From an uncultured Flavobacteriales bacterium (GTDB lineage: Bacteria; Bacteroidota; Bacteroidia; Flavobacteriales_G; Salibacteraceae): DNA of 33,420 nucleotides. The DNA is taken from positions 1-33,420 of the forward strand of contig CAJXPI010000007.1 of assembly GCA_913057875.1 (NCBI GenBank), in the 5' to 3' direction. The translations under genes were made by a program, and so were the position numbers. Under the pieces are notes generated by a model. That model ran no database searches, was not told the origin of the DNA, and worked only from the letters and a program-made list of their open reading frames with translations. Below are positions 14,874 to 25,932 of this stretch, one piece after another (within the stretch, counting starts at the first letter, position 1; the number at the start of each line of letters is the position of its first letter).

Positions 14874-17800
14874 ATGAATAATTCAAGACAATACTGGCAA
14901 AGTGTTGAGCAACTAGAAAACAACGAGGAGTTTGTTGCTAAAAACAGCGATGAGTTCCAAGAGGAGTTGCCTCTAGATAAGTTTCTAGAGAAAGAAGAAT
15001 TAAGTACTTCTTCTACTTCAAGAAGAGATTTCTTAAAATTTGTGGGTTTTAGTGTTACAGCAGCAACTTTAGCAGCTTGTGAGGCTCCAGTAATGAAATC
15101 TATTCCTTACGTAGTAAAGCCAGAAGAAATTACTCCTGGAGTTGCTAACTATTATGCATCTGCATACTTTGATGGATTTGACTTCGCTCCTATTTTAGTA
15201 AAAACTAGAGAAGGTCGTCCAATTCACATTGAAGGAAATAAACTAAGTAAATTAACTAATGGTGGTGTGAACGCTCGTGTGAACTCATCATTATTAAGTT
15301 TATATGACGAAGCTAGAGTTAGAAACCCAAGATTAAATGGTGAAGAAACCAAATGGTCTAAGGTAGATAAAGCGGTGAAAGCAAGTTTAGCGGAAGCTAA
15401 AAACGTTCGTGTTTTATCTAGTTCTATCGCTTCCCCTTCTACGCAAGCAGCAATCGATTTGTTTGCTTCTAAATTAGGTACAGAAGAAGCTCCAGTAAAC
15501 TTTAAGCATGTTACTTATGATGAGGCTTCATCAGCAGGTATTATCAATGCTAACAAAAACTACTTTGGTAAAGCAGTAGTTCCTAACTACAACTTTGATA
15601 AAGCAAACGTAATTGTTGGTTTTGGTGCTGATTTCTTGTCTACTTGGTTAAATGCTAACCAATACGCAACAGCTTACGGAACACATCGTGCACCGCAAAA
15701 CGGTGAGATGTCTCGTCACTACCAGTTTGAGGCTAATTTTTCGTTAACAGGTACCAATGCTGATATTAGAGGAGCTGTTAGACCAAACGAAATTGGTTTA
15801 GCGGTAATAGACCTTTATAATGCAGTTGCTAAGAAAACAGGTAACGCTGCCATTAAAGGTGCTAAATACGATGACGATAACAACGTTGCTTCAAAAATCA
15901 AAAACGCAGCAAACGACTTAGTATCTCATAAAGGGTCTTCGTTAGTTGTTTGTGGTTCAAATGATGTTGCTACACAAGAGTTGGTAAACGGAATTAACCA
16001 AATGATTGGTTCTTACGGTACCACTATCGAAATTGACAAACCATTAAACATTCGTAAAGCAACCGATACAGACTTTATCAACTTGGTAAAAGAAATGAAG
16101 TCCGGTGCAGTTGATGCTTTATTTATCTACGGAGTAAATCCAGTATACAGCGCTCCAGCTGATTTAGGATTTGCAGCCGCTTTAGCTAAAGTGAAGACTT
16201 CGGTTTCTTTCAGCATGTTTGCTGACGAAACTGGATCTGCAACTACAGTTCTAGCTCCAGACAACCATTATTTTGAAAACTGGAATGACTATTCTCCGGT
16301 AGCAGGATCAATTTACATGGCTCAGCCAGTAATTCGTCCGTTGTTCTCAAAAACAGCAGCTCACCAAGGAACACGTCAAGCGCAAGAAAGTTTATTGAAA
16401 TTCGTAAAAGTGAAAACTAGCTTCTACGATTTCATGAAAGAAAACTGGTCTGCTACTATCCTTCCAAACCAAACCAAGTATTCTACTTTAGAAACACTTT
16501 GGAACAACACGGTTCACGATGGATTTGCAGATTATACTCCTGCTCCAGTACCCATGACATTGGAAATGACCATAGCTCCTGAAGCTTCTGTTTCTGCTTC
16601 TAATGTAGTGAAGAATTCAAAAGCTACTGGAATGGTAGCTGAACTATATACTGAAACCAACATGGGTATTGGTAATCAAGCAAACAACCCTTGGTTACAA
16701 GAACTACCAAACGTTATTACCAAGGTAACTTGGGATAACTACGTAGCTATGAACCCGAAGGACTGTAAAGAGAATGGTTACGCAACCAATTACGGTCAAC
16801 AATTACCCGCTTCATTGGTAAATGTAACTATTGGTGGCTCTACGGTTAAGTTGCCAGTAATTGCTACCCCAGGTCAAAAAGTTGGAGCAGTTTCTATTGC
16901 ATTAGGTTACGGTAGAACAAACGCTGGTAAAGTAGTTGAGCAAGGTGATATGTTTGCTGCTGACGGTACTACAAAGACTGTTGGAGCAAATGTTTTCCCA
17001 GGTGTTACTACTAAAAATGGAACTTTAAACTATTACGCTGAAGTAACTATTGAAAATGCAAACGAAGAGTATCCAGTAGGTCTAGCGCAAACGCACTTTA
17101 CGGAAATGGATCGTAAAATTGTGAACGAAACTTCGATTGCTACTTTCTTAAAAGGAAAAGACACTTACAATCCAGATCCAACAGTTGTTGACGCATACGG
17201 TGTGACTAAAACTGTAGATAAGGTTGACCTTTGGGCAGAGCAAGATATTAAGAATGGGCACCGTTGGGGTATGACTATTGATTTATCTAAATGTATTGGA
17301 TGTAATGCTTGTGTTACTTCTTGTCACTCTGAAAACAACGTTCCTGTTGTAGGTAAGGATGAAGTAAGAAGAAACCGTATCATGTCTTGGTTACGTGTAG
17401 ATAGATATTTCTCTTCTGACATGTCTAAAGCAACAGCTGGTGATACTGGAACCATTGACATGTACTCGCAAATGGAAGTTCCTTCAGAATATCCAGAAGC
17501 AGTTCACCAACCGGTAATGTGTCAGCAATGTAACCACGCTCCTTGTGAAACTGTATGTCCGGTAGCGGCAACAACTCACAGTGATGAAGGGTTAAACCAA
17601 ATGACGTATAACAGATGTATTGGTACTAGATATTGTGCGAATAACTGTCCGTATAAAGTAAGAAGATTCAACTGGTTCAACTATGTTGGTGATTCTAAAT
17701 TTACAGATGTAAATCCATCACAAAACGACTTAGCTCGTATGGTATTAAACCCAGACGTAGTAGTTAGAGCTCGTGGTGTAATGGAAAAATGTTCATTCTG

Positions 17801-18170
17801 TGTTCAACGTATTCAAACTGGAAAGTTAGATGCTAAGAAAGAAGGAAGAACGGTAAGAGATGGAGAAGTAGAAAGTGCTTGTGCTTCTGTATGTCCAACA
17901 AACGCAATTCAATTCGGTGACTTAAACGATAACCATACAACGGTTAAGAAAACGTCAGACGATGAAAGATCTTACCACTTATTAGAAGAAGTAGGTACAC
18001 AACCAAACGTGTTCTACCTAACTAAAGTGAGAAACATTGACGAAGAGCGTATTCCAGCTGGAATTGGTCATGGAGCAGCTCACGGTGATGATCATGGTGA
18101 CCATGGTCATGAAGATCAAGCTGAAGAGGCGCATGTAGATTCACATTCAGATGAGCATTCATCACATTAA
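14874..18170 (+). CDS. actB: Alternative complex III subunit ActB, iron-sulfur protein with molybdopterin-oxidoreductase fold
   Basis: 1098 residues. An internal Tat-type signal (SRRDFLKFVGFS, residues 49-60) runs into LAAC with Cys69, a possible lipid anchor. The large N-terminal part follows the molybdopterin oxidoreductase fold but in this complex carries no molybdenum cofactor. The C-terminal ferredoxin part has CIGCNACVTSC (from residue 807), CQQCNHAPCETVCP, CIGTRYCANNCPYKVRRF, CSFC and CASVCP, consistent with the three 4Fe-4S plus one 3Fe-4S clusters known for ActB. The C-terminus is a His/Asp-rich tail (GDDHGDHGHED...). It relays electrons on the periplasmic side next to ActC. Confidence 0.94.
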   Translation: MNNSRQYWQSVEQLENNEEFVAKNSDEFQEELPLDKFLEKEELSTSSTSRRDFLKFVGFSVTAATLAACEAPVMKSIPYVVKPEEITPGVANYYASAYFDGFDFAPILVKTREGRPIHIEGNKLSKLTNGGVNARVNSSLLSLYDEARVRNPRLNGEETKWSKVDKAVKASLAEAKNVRVLSSSIASPSTQAAIDLFASKLGTEEAPVNFKHVTYDEASSAGIINANKNYFGKAVVPNYNFDKANVIVGFGADFLSTWLNANQYATAYGTHRAPQNGEMSRHYQFEANFSLTGTNADIRGAVRPNEIGLAVIDLYNAVAKKTGNAAIKGAKYDDDNNVASKIKNAANDLVSHKGSSLVVCGSNDVATQELVNGINQMIGSYGTTIEIDKPLNIRKATDTDFINLVKEMKSGAVDALFIYGVNPVYSAPADLGFAAALAKVKTSVSFSMFADETGSATTVLAPDNHYFENWNDYSPVAGSIYMAQPVIRPLFSKTAAHQGTRQAQESLLKFVKVKTSFYDFMKENWSATILPNQTKYSTLETLWNNTVHDGFADYTPAPVPMTLEMTIAPEASVSASNVVKNSKATGMVAELYTETNMGIGNQANNPWLQELPNVITKVTWDNYVAMNPKDCKENGYATNYGQQLPASLVNVTIGGSTVKLPVIATPGQKVGAVSIALGYGRTNAGKVVEQGDMFAADGTTKTVGANVFPGVTTKNGTLNYYAEVTIENANEEYPVGLAQTHFTEMDRKIVNETSIATFLKGKDTYNPDPTVVDAYGVTKTVDKVDLWAEQDIKNGHRWGMTIDLSKCIGCNACVTSCHSENNVPVVGKDEVRRNRIMSWLRVDRYFSSDMSKATAGDTGTIDMYSQMEVPSEYPEAVHQPVMCQQCNHAPCETVCPVAATTHSDEGLNQMTYNRCIGTRYCANNCPYKVRRFNWFNYVGDSKFTDVNPSQNDLARMVLNPDVVVRARGVMEKCSFCVQRIQTGKLDAKKEGRTVRDGEVESACASVCPTNAIQFGDLNDNHTTVKKTSDDERSYHLLEEVGTQPNVFYLTKVRNIDEERIPAGIGHGAAHGDDHGDHGHEDQAEEAHVDSHSDEHSSH

Positions 18171-18202
18171 TTAGATTAGTATTACGATTAAAATAAAACC
18201 GA

Positions 18203-19588
18203 ATGGTTAAGGAAGCAGAAGTTAGAGATCCATTAATTCTTGGTAAGGACGTTACTTACCACAGCATTACTGAGGATGTATGTGCTCCAATTGAGGGTAA
18301 AGCAGGTAAATTATGGTGGGGCTTATTCAGCGTTGCAATTGTACTTGCAATCTGGGGTACCGGAATGATACTTTACACAATTGGACGTGGTATTGGTGTT
18401 TGGGGTCTGAACAACACAGTTGATTGGGCTTGGGATATTACCAACTTTGTATGGTGGGTAGGTATTGGTCACGCAGGAACATTGATTTCGGCTGTACTAT
18501 TATTATTCCGTCAAAAATGGAGAATGGCAATTAACCGTTCTGCTGAGGCGATGACCATCTTTGCGGTAATCATGGCAGCATTATTCCCAGGTATTCACAT
18601 GGGTAGAATTTGGTTAGCTTATTTCGTTTTCCCAGTACCAAATCAATTTGGTTCTTTATGGGTAAACTTTAACTCCCCTCTTTTATGGGATGTATTTGCA
18701 ATTTCAACGTATTTCTCTGTATCATTTGTATTCTGGTACATTGGTTTAATTCCTGATTTTGCAACCATTAGAGATAGAGCTAAAGGGCCAATGGCTAAGA
18801 AAATGTACAGCTTGTTAAGTTTCGGTTGGACCGGTAACGCGATGGCTTGGGTACGTTTTGAAGAGGTATCTTTAGTATTAGCAGGTTTAGCAACTCCATT
18901 AGTATTCTCGGTACACTCAATTGTATCTATGGATTTTGCTACTTCAGTAATCCCAGGTTGGCATACCACTATTTTCCCTCCCTATTTCGTGGCAGGGGCG
19001 GTATTCTCTGGATTTGCGATGGTTCAAACCCTTCTATTAGTAGTACGTAAAGTATTGCACTTCGAACACTACATCACTATTCAACACATTGAGTTAATGA
19101 ACCGTATTATTACCATTACTGGTTCAATTGTAGGAGTAGCATATTTATCAGAGCTATTCATATCTTGGTACTCAGGGGTAGAATATGAAGGATATGCCTT
19201 CTTGAATAGAGCAACTGGTCCTTACTGGTGGTCATATGCAATCATGATGAGTGCGAATGTTATTTCACCACAGTTATTCTGGTTTAAGAAATTAAGAACA
19301 AGTTTAGTGTTCTCATTCTTCTTATCAATTATCGTGAATATTGGTATGTGGTTTGAGCGTTTCGTAATTATTGTAACTTCTCTACATAGAGATTACATTC
19401 CATCTAACTGGTCTATGTTCCACCCAACATTTGTGGATATAGGTGTGTATTTAGGAACTATCGGAATCTTCTTCGTATTGTTCTTAGGATTTACAAGAGT
19501 ATTCCCAGTATTAGCATTAAACGAGTTGAAATCTATCTTAAAATCATCGGGAGAGTCTTACCGAGATAAAGATACTGGACACCACTAA
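18203..19588 (+). CDS. actC: Alternative complex III subunit ActC, NrfD/PsrC-type membrane subunit
   Basis: 461 residues, about ten transmembrane helices, NrfD/PsrC superfamily. The amphipathic start EAEVRDPLILGKDVTYHSI is typical of ActC, followed by helices such as LWWGLFSVAIVLAIWGTGM. Conserved WWVGIGHAGTLISA, FPGIHMGRIWLAYF and WFERFVIIVTSLHRDYIPS segments line the proposed menaquinol site and proton path. It lies between actB and actD with gaps of 32 and 23 nt. The structure of the Flavobacterium johnsoniae complex places this subunit under ActB at the quinol site. Confidence 0.94.
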   Translation: MVKEAEVRDPLILGKDVTYHSITEDVCAPIEGKAGKLWWGLFSVAIVLAIWGTGMILYTIGRGIGVWGLNNTVDWAWDITNFVWWVGIGHAGTLISAVLLLFRQKWRMAINRSAEAMTIFAVIMAALFPGIHMGRIWLAYFVFPVPNQFGSLWVNFNSPLLWDVFAISTYFSVSFVFWYIGLIPDFATIRDRAKGPMAKKMYSLLSFGWTGNAMAWVRFEEVSLVLAGLATPLVFSVHSIVSMDFATSVIPGWHTTIFPPYFVAGAVFSGFAMVQTLLLVVRKVLHFEHYITIQHIELMNRIITITGSIVGVAYLSELFISWYSGVEYEGYAFLNRATGPYWWSYAIMMSANVISPQLFWFKKLRTSLVFSFFLSIIVNIGMWFERFVIIVTSLHRDYIPSNWSMFHPTFVDIGVYLGTIGIFFVLFLGFTRVFPVLALNELKSILKSSGESYRDKDTGHH

Positions 19589-19611
19589 TAACCGTAGTTA
19601 AAGTAAGAAAA

Positions 19612-20163
19612 ATGACTAAAGAGAAATTTATATACGGAATGTACAATGATGACGACTTAATGATAGCCGGAATCAAACAGTTACAATCTAAAGGAATTCA
19701 CGTTAGAGATGCTTACTCTCCATTCCCGATTCACGGTTTGGAAGATGTACTAGGCATGAAATGGACTAGAATTGCAATTGCTGCATTTATTTACGGTATC
19801 ACTGGTTTAACATTAGCGGTAATCACAATTAACTATATGATGATTATGGACTGGCCATTGAATATTGGTGGGAAACCAAACTTCACCTTTTACCAAAACT
19901 TACCCGCATTTATTCCAATTATGTTTGAGTTTACGGTTTTATGTGCAGGTCATGGTATGGCAATTACATATTTCTTCAGAAATATGACTTTACCAGGTTT
20001 ACCGGCAAGAAATCCACATCCAAGAACTACGGATGATCATTTCGCGATTGAAATTGCTGAAAACGAAAACAAAAAATTCTCTAAAGAAGAAATTGAAACA
20101 ATGATCTCTGAATCAGGGACAGTAGCAGTTTTCGAAAAAGAGAGAATCGTTAAATTCCTATAA
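19612..20163 (+). CDS. actD: Alternative complex III subunit ActD (DUF3341)
   Basis: 183 residues with the DUF3341 signature: an N-terminal soluble part (IYGMYNDDDLMIAGIKQLQ, then DAYSPFPIHGLEDVLGMK), two membrane helices (~55-78 and ~98-122) and a charged C-terminal segment (ARNPHPRTTDDHFAIEI). ActD is a small peripheral-plus-membrane subunit that packs against ActC in the complex; no cofactor binds it. Only 10 nt separate it from actE. Confidence 0.92.
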   Translation: MTKEKFIYGMYNDDDLMIAGIKQLQSKGIHVRDAYSPFPIHGLEDVLGMKWTRIAIAAFIYGITGLTLAVITINYMMIMDWPLNIGGKPNFTFYQNLPAFIPIMFEFTVLCAGHGMAITYFFRNMTLPGLPARNPHPRTTDDHFAIEIAENENKKFSKEEIETMISESGTVAVFEKERIVKFL

Positions 20164-20173
20164 TTGACTAGAA

Positions 20174-20836
20174 ATGAAAAGAAAGGATTTAAATATTATG
20201 AATATCGCTAAGAAATTTTCAGGAGCTTTATTTATTGGTCTTATAGGATTGACCTTACATTCTTGTCAATCAGACCCAAATTCACCGGGTGTGGAGTACA
20301 TGCCAGACATGTACCGTTCAAGAGCTTTAGAGCCGAACATGCAACAACAGGATGAATATGCTGTAGATAGCCAAGAGGTTCGTTTACCAGCTGTAGGTTC
20401 TATTCCAAGAGGATTTATGCCATTCACCATTCCGGAGTCTAATGAAGGTTATGCAATGGCTGCAGATTTAAAGAATCCTCTTCCATATAGTGAGGAGACT
20501 TTAAAAGAAGGTAAAACTATTTTCGGGAAAATGTGTTCTCATTGTCACGGTAAAACAGGTAAAGGTGATGGTGGTGTAATTGGAAATTCAGAATATCCAC
20601 CACCACCAGCATACGATGGTGCAATTAAAGATCTTCCAGCAGGAAAAATTTTCTATTCTATAACATACGGAAAGAACATGATGGGTTCACATGCCTCTCA
20701 AATCTCTCAAGAGGATAGATGGAAATTAGTATTCTATGTTCAGAAATTACAAGGTCATGATGTGGCTAAGTTATATGCCGAGAAAGAAGATGTAGTAGCA
20801 ACCGAAGATGCAGTAGCTGAAGAAGCTGCTCACTAA
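20174..20836 (+). CDS. actE: Alternative complex III subunit ActE, mono-heme cytochrome c lipoprotein
   Basis: 220 residues from the first ATG. A second ATG at 20198 has AGGA at a better distance and gives a more ordinary signal (MNIAKKFSGALFIGLIGL, then TLHSC), so the true protein may be 212 residues. The lipobox Cys predicts lipidation. The heme motif CSHCH is at residues 121-125 of the longer form, with MMGSHA further on as probable Met ligand region. The C-terminus is Ala/Glu-rich. ActE passes electrons from ActA to the oxidase or to a mobile carrier. It is the fifth gene of the operon. Confidence 0.92.
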   Translation: MKRKDLNIMNIAKKFSGALFIGLIGLTLHSCQSDPNSPGVEYMPDMYRSRALEPNMQQQDEYAVDSQEVRLPAVGSIPRGFMPFTIPESNEGYAMAADLKNPLPYSEETLKEGKTIFGKMCSHCHGKTGKGDGGVIGNSEYPPPPAYDGAIKDLPAGKIFYSITYGKNMMGSHASQISQEDRWKLVFYVQKLQGHDVAKLYAEKEDVVATEDAVAEEAAH

Positions 20837-20870
20837 TACGAAGATTAATAATACAAGAAATAGTATATAA

Positions 20871-22052
20871 ATGGATCAATTCACATTTACAGACAAATCC
20901 AAAAAGATCTTCGGGGCGTTGATCTTGATTGGAATAGCTTCAATTGCCTATGGCATGTTTGATAGCTCAGTTACTGCGGACCGTATTTGGGTTAGCGCAT
21001 TAATTAACGGATGGTTTTTCTTCAGTATTGCATTAATGGCAACTACGTTTATTGCAATTAACTCGGCTGCACAGTCAGGTTGGTATGTGGCACTTAAACG
21101 TGTATTTGAAGCCGTAAGTTTATATGTTCCCGTTGGAGCGGTTACCTTATTGATTGTTTTCATTGCATCCGCAATGCACATGAACCATATTTACCACTGG
21201 ATGGATCCGGAAGCAGTAGCTCACGATGCATTATTACAACACAAGGAACCTTACCTAAATATTCCATTTTGGTTAGGTAGAGCTGTTGTTATGTTGGGTG
21301 TATGGACATTATTTACATTCATTTACCGTAAGAAATCTTTACAGGAAGATGCAGAAGGTGGAACTTCTATCTATAAGAAGAGTATGGTAACTTCAGCTTT
21401 TTTCTTAGTATTCTTCGGGTATACTTCAGTAGTAGCAGCATGGGATTGGTTTATGTCAATTGACGCACATTGGTTTTCTACTCTTTACGGATGGTACATT
21501 TTCTCAGGGATGTGGATTGCAGGTATGATCATGGTATTCTTGTTAACCCATTACTTAATGGGTAAAGGATACTTGAAAGAAGTAAACGCATCGCACATTC
21601 ATGATTTAGGTAAATTCATTTTTGGGGTATCTTTCTTGTGGACGTATTTATTCTTCTCTCAATTTATGTTGATTTGGTATGCTGATATACCAGAGGAGGT
21701 AACGTATTACATTCCAAGAATTAACGATTACACTTGGTCTTTCTGGTCCATGGTGTTAATAAACTTCTTAGTACCAATGTTATTCTTAATGTCTAAAACC
21801 ACTAAAAGAAACAGAAATGTTCTTGCAGTTGTTTCAGTAATTATTTTCTTTGGCCACTGGATGGATATCTATTTTATTGTAACTCCTGGAGTACTGAAAG
21901 ACCAAGGTCACATTGGTATTGTGGAGTTAGGAATGTTATTGGGTTATTTAGGAATGTTCTTATTTGTAGTGTTTAGAGAACTGGAGAAAGCACCGCTGAT
22001 GGTTAAAAACCACCCGCTGCTTAACGAAAGTACGCATCACCACATTAATTAA
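20871..22052 (+). CDS. actF: Alternative complex III subunit ActF, second NrfD-type membrane subunit
   Basis: 393 residues, about ten membrane helices, homologous in fold to ActC but shorter. Typical parts are GALILIGIASIAYGMF near the N-terminus, MHMNHIYHWMDPEAV after the third helix, and SVVAAWDWFMSIDAHWFSTLYGWYIFSG, which is strongly conserved in ActF of Bacteroidota. FGHWMDIYFIVTPGV sits in a late helix. ActF faces ActC in the complex and may contribute a proton channel. The end is His-rich (STHHHIN). It is followed by two hairpins before coxB. Confidence 0.93.
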   Translation: MDQFTFTDKSKKIFGALILIGIASIAYGMFDSSVTADRIWVSALINGWFFFSIALMATTFIAINSAAQSGWYVALKRVFEAVSLYVPVGAVTLLIVFIASAMHMNHIYHWMDPEAVAHDALLQHKEPYLNIPFWLGRAVVMLGVWTLFTFIYRKKSLQEDAEGGTSIYKKSMVTSAFFLVFFGYTSVVAAWDWFMSIDAHWFSTLYGWYIFSGMWIAGMIMVFLLTHYLMGKGYLKEVNASHIHDLGKFIFGVSFLWTYLFFSQFMLIWYADIPEEVTYYIPRINDYTWSFWSMVLINFLVPMLFLMSKTTKRNRNVLAVVSVIIFFGHWMDIYFIVTPGVLKDQGHIGIVELGMLLGYLGMFLFVVFRELEKAPLMVKNHPLLNESTHHHIN

Positions 22053-22063
22053 TAAATATACTT

Positions 22064-22103
22064 GGAAACACCAAATCGATTGATCTGGTGTTTCCTCTTT
22101 TTT
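22064..22103 (+). terminator. Intrinsic terminator after actF
   Basis: A ten-pair perfect stem GGAAACACCA / TGGTGTTTCC, with an inner ATC/GAT pairing in the 12-nt loop, followed by TC and six T. It should end or attenuate the act transcript before the oxidase genes. Confidence 0.85.
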
Positions 22104-22105
22104 AC

Positions 22106-22133
22106 CTCAAAGTTAGCGCTTTGAGTTTTGTTT
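22106..22133 (+). terminator. Second hairpin before coxB (terminator or attenuator)
   Basis: CTCAAAG-TTAGCG-CTTTGAG, seven perfect pairs, followed by TTTTGTTT. It begins two bases after the T run of the preceding terminator. A tandem terminator or an operator for coxB are both possible. Confidence 0.5.
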
Positions 22134-22156
22134 AAATTATAATTAAATCAAACAAT

Positions 22157-23356
22157 ATGGGCTTTTTATTAGGCTTTGCGGCCACGCTTTTAGCAGTGGT
22201 TTTAATTGTTCAAATCATCCGTGTATTTGAACTTACTTCCAAATTAAGTGGGAACGACCAATCTAAGGTTAGTTTCAAAGACAACAGAACCCGTGCTTTT
22301 TCATGGTTGTTGTTCATGATCTGGTATTTTGCGCTATTCATTTGGGTAGTTCAAAAATGGGGTCCTTTAGTATTACCAGAAGCCGCTTCTGTTCATGGTG
22401 AAACCATTGATTTCCTTTTCAACTTAAATTGGGTAATTATTTTAATTGCTTTTATTATCACTCACCTTGTACTGATTACGTTCATACTGCGTTATTATGC
22501 TCGTCCAGGTTCTAAAGCAGAATTCATTACCCATAACAACAAATTAGAAATGATTTGGACTGTGGTACCTGCGGCTGTTTTGGCGGTAATCATTATCTAC
22601 GGATTGAAAACTTGGGATGAATATAACGGTGATGTGGCAGGAGATGCCATCAACATTGAATTATATGCCAAGCAGTTTGATTGGACGGCACGTTTTGCAG
22701 GTGATGATGACCAATTGGGAAAAGCAAACTTCAATTTCATTAACACTTCTAATCCACTTGGTCTAGTTACCGAACAAACGATTAAGATTAGAATTCAAGA
22801 ATTGAATGATCAAATTGCAGAGCTTAAAGAAGAATTAAACCATGTACCAAAAGATGGTTTAAAAGAATCTCAAAAGTTAGCAGCTATTCATCATAAAGAA
22901 ACGCAACTTTCAAAAATTCACGCTTTCAGAAGAAACAACGAATTAGCGAAAAACGCAGCGAAAGATGATAAATTAGTTAAAGTTGAATTCCACATTCCTG
23001 TAGGACGTCAAGTGAACTTCTCTATGCGTTCTCAAGATGTGATTCATAGTGCGTTTATGCCTCATTTTAGAGCACAAATGAACTGTGTTCCAGGAATGGT
23101 TACAAGAATGCGTTTTACTCCAACAATTACTACGGCAGAGATGCGTAGAAAAACAGGTAATCCAGAATTTGATTACTTATTGTTGTGCAACAAAGTTTGC
23201 GGAGCTGCCCATTATAACATGCAAATGAATGTAATCGTAGATACTCCAGAAGATTACGCAAAATGGCTAGCTGAACAAACCACTTTCAACGCAAAATTAA
23301 TGGCCACTTTAGGCCTTTCAGAAACAGATAATCAATTAGCTCAAAACATCCAATAA
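22157..23356 (+). CDS. coxB: Cytochrome c oxidase subunit II (CuA subunit)
   Basis: 399 residues. There are three hydrophobic segments: an extra N-terminal helix (MGFLLGFAATLLAVVLIVQII) and the usual hairpin (~95-115 and ~137-155). The CuA site is complete: His297 in VIHSAFMPHF and the loop CNKVCGAAHYNM, giving Cys344, Cys348, His352 and Met355. Between strands, roughly residues 205-270, sits a Lys/Glu/Gln-rich coiled-coil-like insertion (IQELNDQIAELKEEL). There is no C-terminal cytochrome c domain, so this is aa3 rather than caa3 architecture; ActA/ActE hemes are the likely donors. coxA follows after 8 nt. Confidence 0.94.
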   Translation: MGFLLGFAATLLAVVLIVQIIRVFELTSKLSGNDQSKVSFKDNRTRAFSWLLFMIWYFALFIWVVQKWGPLVLPEAASVHGETIDFLFNLNWVIILIAFIITHLVLITFILRYYARPGSKAEFITHNNKLEMIWTVVPAAVLAVIIIYGLKTWDEYNGDVAGDAINIELYAKQFDWTARFAGDDDQLGKANFNFINTSNPLGLVTEQTIKIRIQELNDQIAELKEELNHVPKDGLKESQKLAAIHHKETQLSKIHAFRRNNELAKNAAKDDKLVKVEFHIPVGRQVNFSMRSQDVIHSAFMPHFRAQMNCVPGMVTRMRFTPTITTAEMRRKTGNPEFDYLLLCNKVCGAAHYNMQMNVIVDTPEDYAKWLAEQTTFNAKLMATLGLSETDNQLAQNIQ

Positions 23357-23364
23357 TATAAACT

Positions 23365-25141
<1,777 letters not shown>

Positions 25142-25155
<14 letters not shown>

Positions 25156-25813
25156 AAACATATTCTCTTACGAGATCAAGCCCTTGCATTTTTGCAAGGG
25201 CTTTTTTGTGTTTTTATTTATTTTCTGGGCGCAACTCAGCCAAGCCCAGTTTTTCGACTCCATTGAAACTAGCTTAACCTATAAACCTACCCTAGATCTA
25301 AAATTTGAATCTAGAAACTCCTTTTTCTCTAACGAATGGGCACTGATTAGAGGAATACGTGCGGGTGCCAATTACAACGATGTGTTTAAAGTAGGTGTGG
25401 GATACTCCTGGTTAGCTAAAGAAATTCAGCACACCATCACGGTACATGGAGAGAACAAAAATGCCGATTACTTTTTCCATTACGGAACCGCTTATGCGGA
25501 ATATACTTTCTATGATGTAAAACCCTTCTCTATGACCATTTTCGCCTCTGTAGGTGGCGGTCGTTCATGGGATAGATACATTGACAACAACGGGGAACGA
25601 CAAACGGCTAATAGCAGCTTTGTATTTGTGTATGAACCCTACATGACCGGAATGGTTGATGTGTTGAAATACTTTAAAGTAGGTGGCGGTATGGGATTTC
25701 GTTTAGCCGCTTCTGGCAATAAGTTCTCAAGGCAAAAATTAAATACCCTAATCTACGTTTTTAAGTTCCAAGTAGAGATTTCTAAAATACTGGATGATAC
25801 GGTGCGTAGGTAA
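25142..25813 (+). CDS. Probable outer-membrane beta-barrel protein; start region overlaps a terminator
   Basis: The protein is up to 223 residues. After a signal-like segment (GFFVFLFIFWAQLSQAQ) come alternating amphipathic strands (LTYKPTLDLKFESRN, IRAGANYNDVFKVGVGYSW, AYAEYTFYDVKPFSMTIFASVGGG), ending in a strand with FKFQVEI. This resembles an 8-strand barrel of unknown role. The ATG used overlaps the coxA stop, but codons 13-22 of that frame coincide exactly with a perfect intrinsic terminator. A TTG at 25184 or GTG at 25208 could be alternative starts; the TTG still lies inside the hairpin and the GTG directly after its T run. Expression from the cox transcript would need read-through. 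Confidence 0.65.
25178..25207 (+). terminator. Strong intrinsic terminator after coxA, inside the next reading frame
   Basis: An eleven-pair perfect stem AAGCCCTTGCA / TGCAAGGGCTT with a TTTT loop, continuing into four more T. It starts 23 nt after the coxA stop, the standard position for an operon terminator. Confidence 0.93.
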
Positions 25814-25874
25814 ATCTACCTAGTTATTTTTTTAGGAGAATTTACCTGTTTTTAATCCGTTTTCCATTATTTAT

Positions 25875-25905
25875 TTGAATCATTACTTCCAAAGGGATAC
25901 ATTTG
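25875..25905 (+). promoter_or_regulatory. Promoter of the 25933 lipoprotein gene
   Basis: TTG (25875-25877), a 20-nt spacer and TACATTTG (25898-25905): a textbook Bacteroidota promoter. Transcription should start near 25912, about 20 nt before the chosen ATG. Confidence 0.65.
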
Positions 25906-25932
25906 ATTATCAAGACCTTCTGGTACAACCAA

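Noticed and set aside
25903-25932. TTG start adding ten residues to the small lipoprotein
   Set aside because: The TTG is part of the TACATTTG promoter element and the extension spoils an otherwise standard lipoprotein signal.
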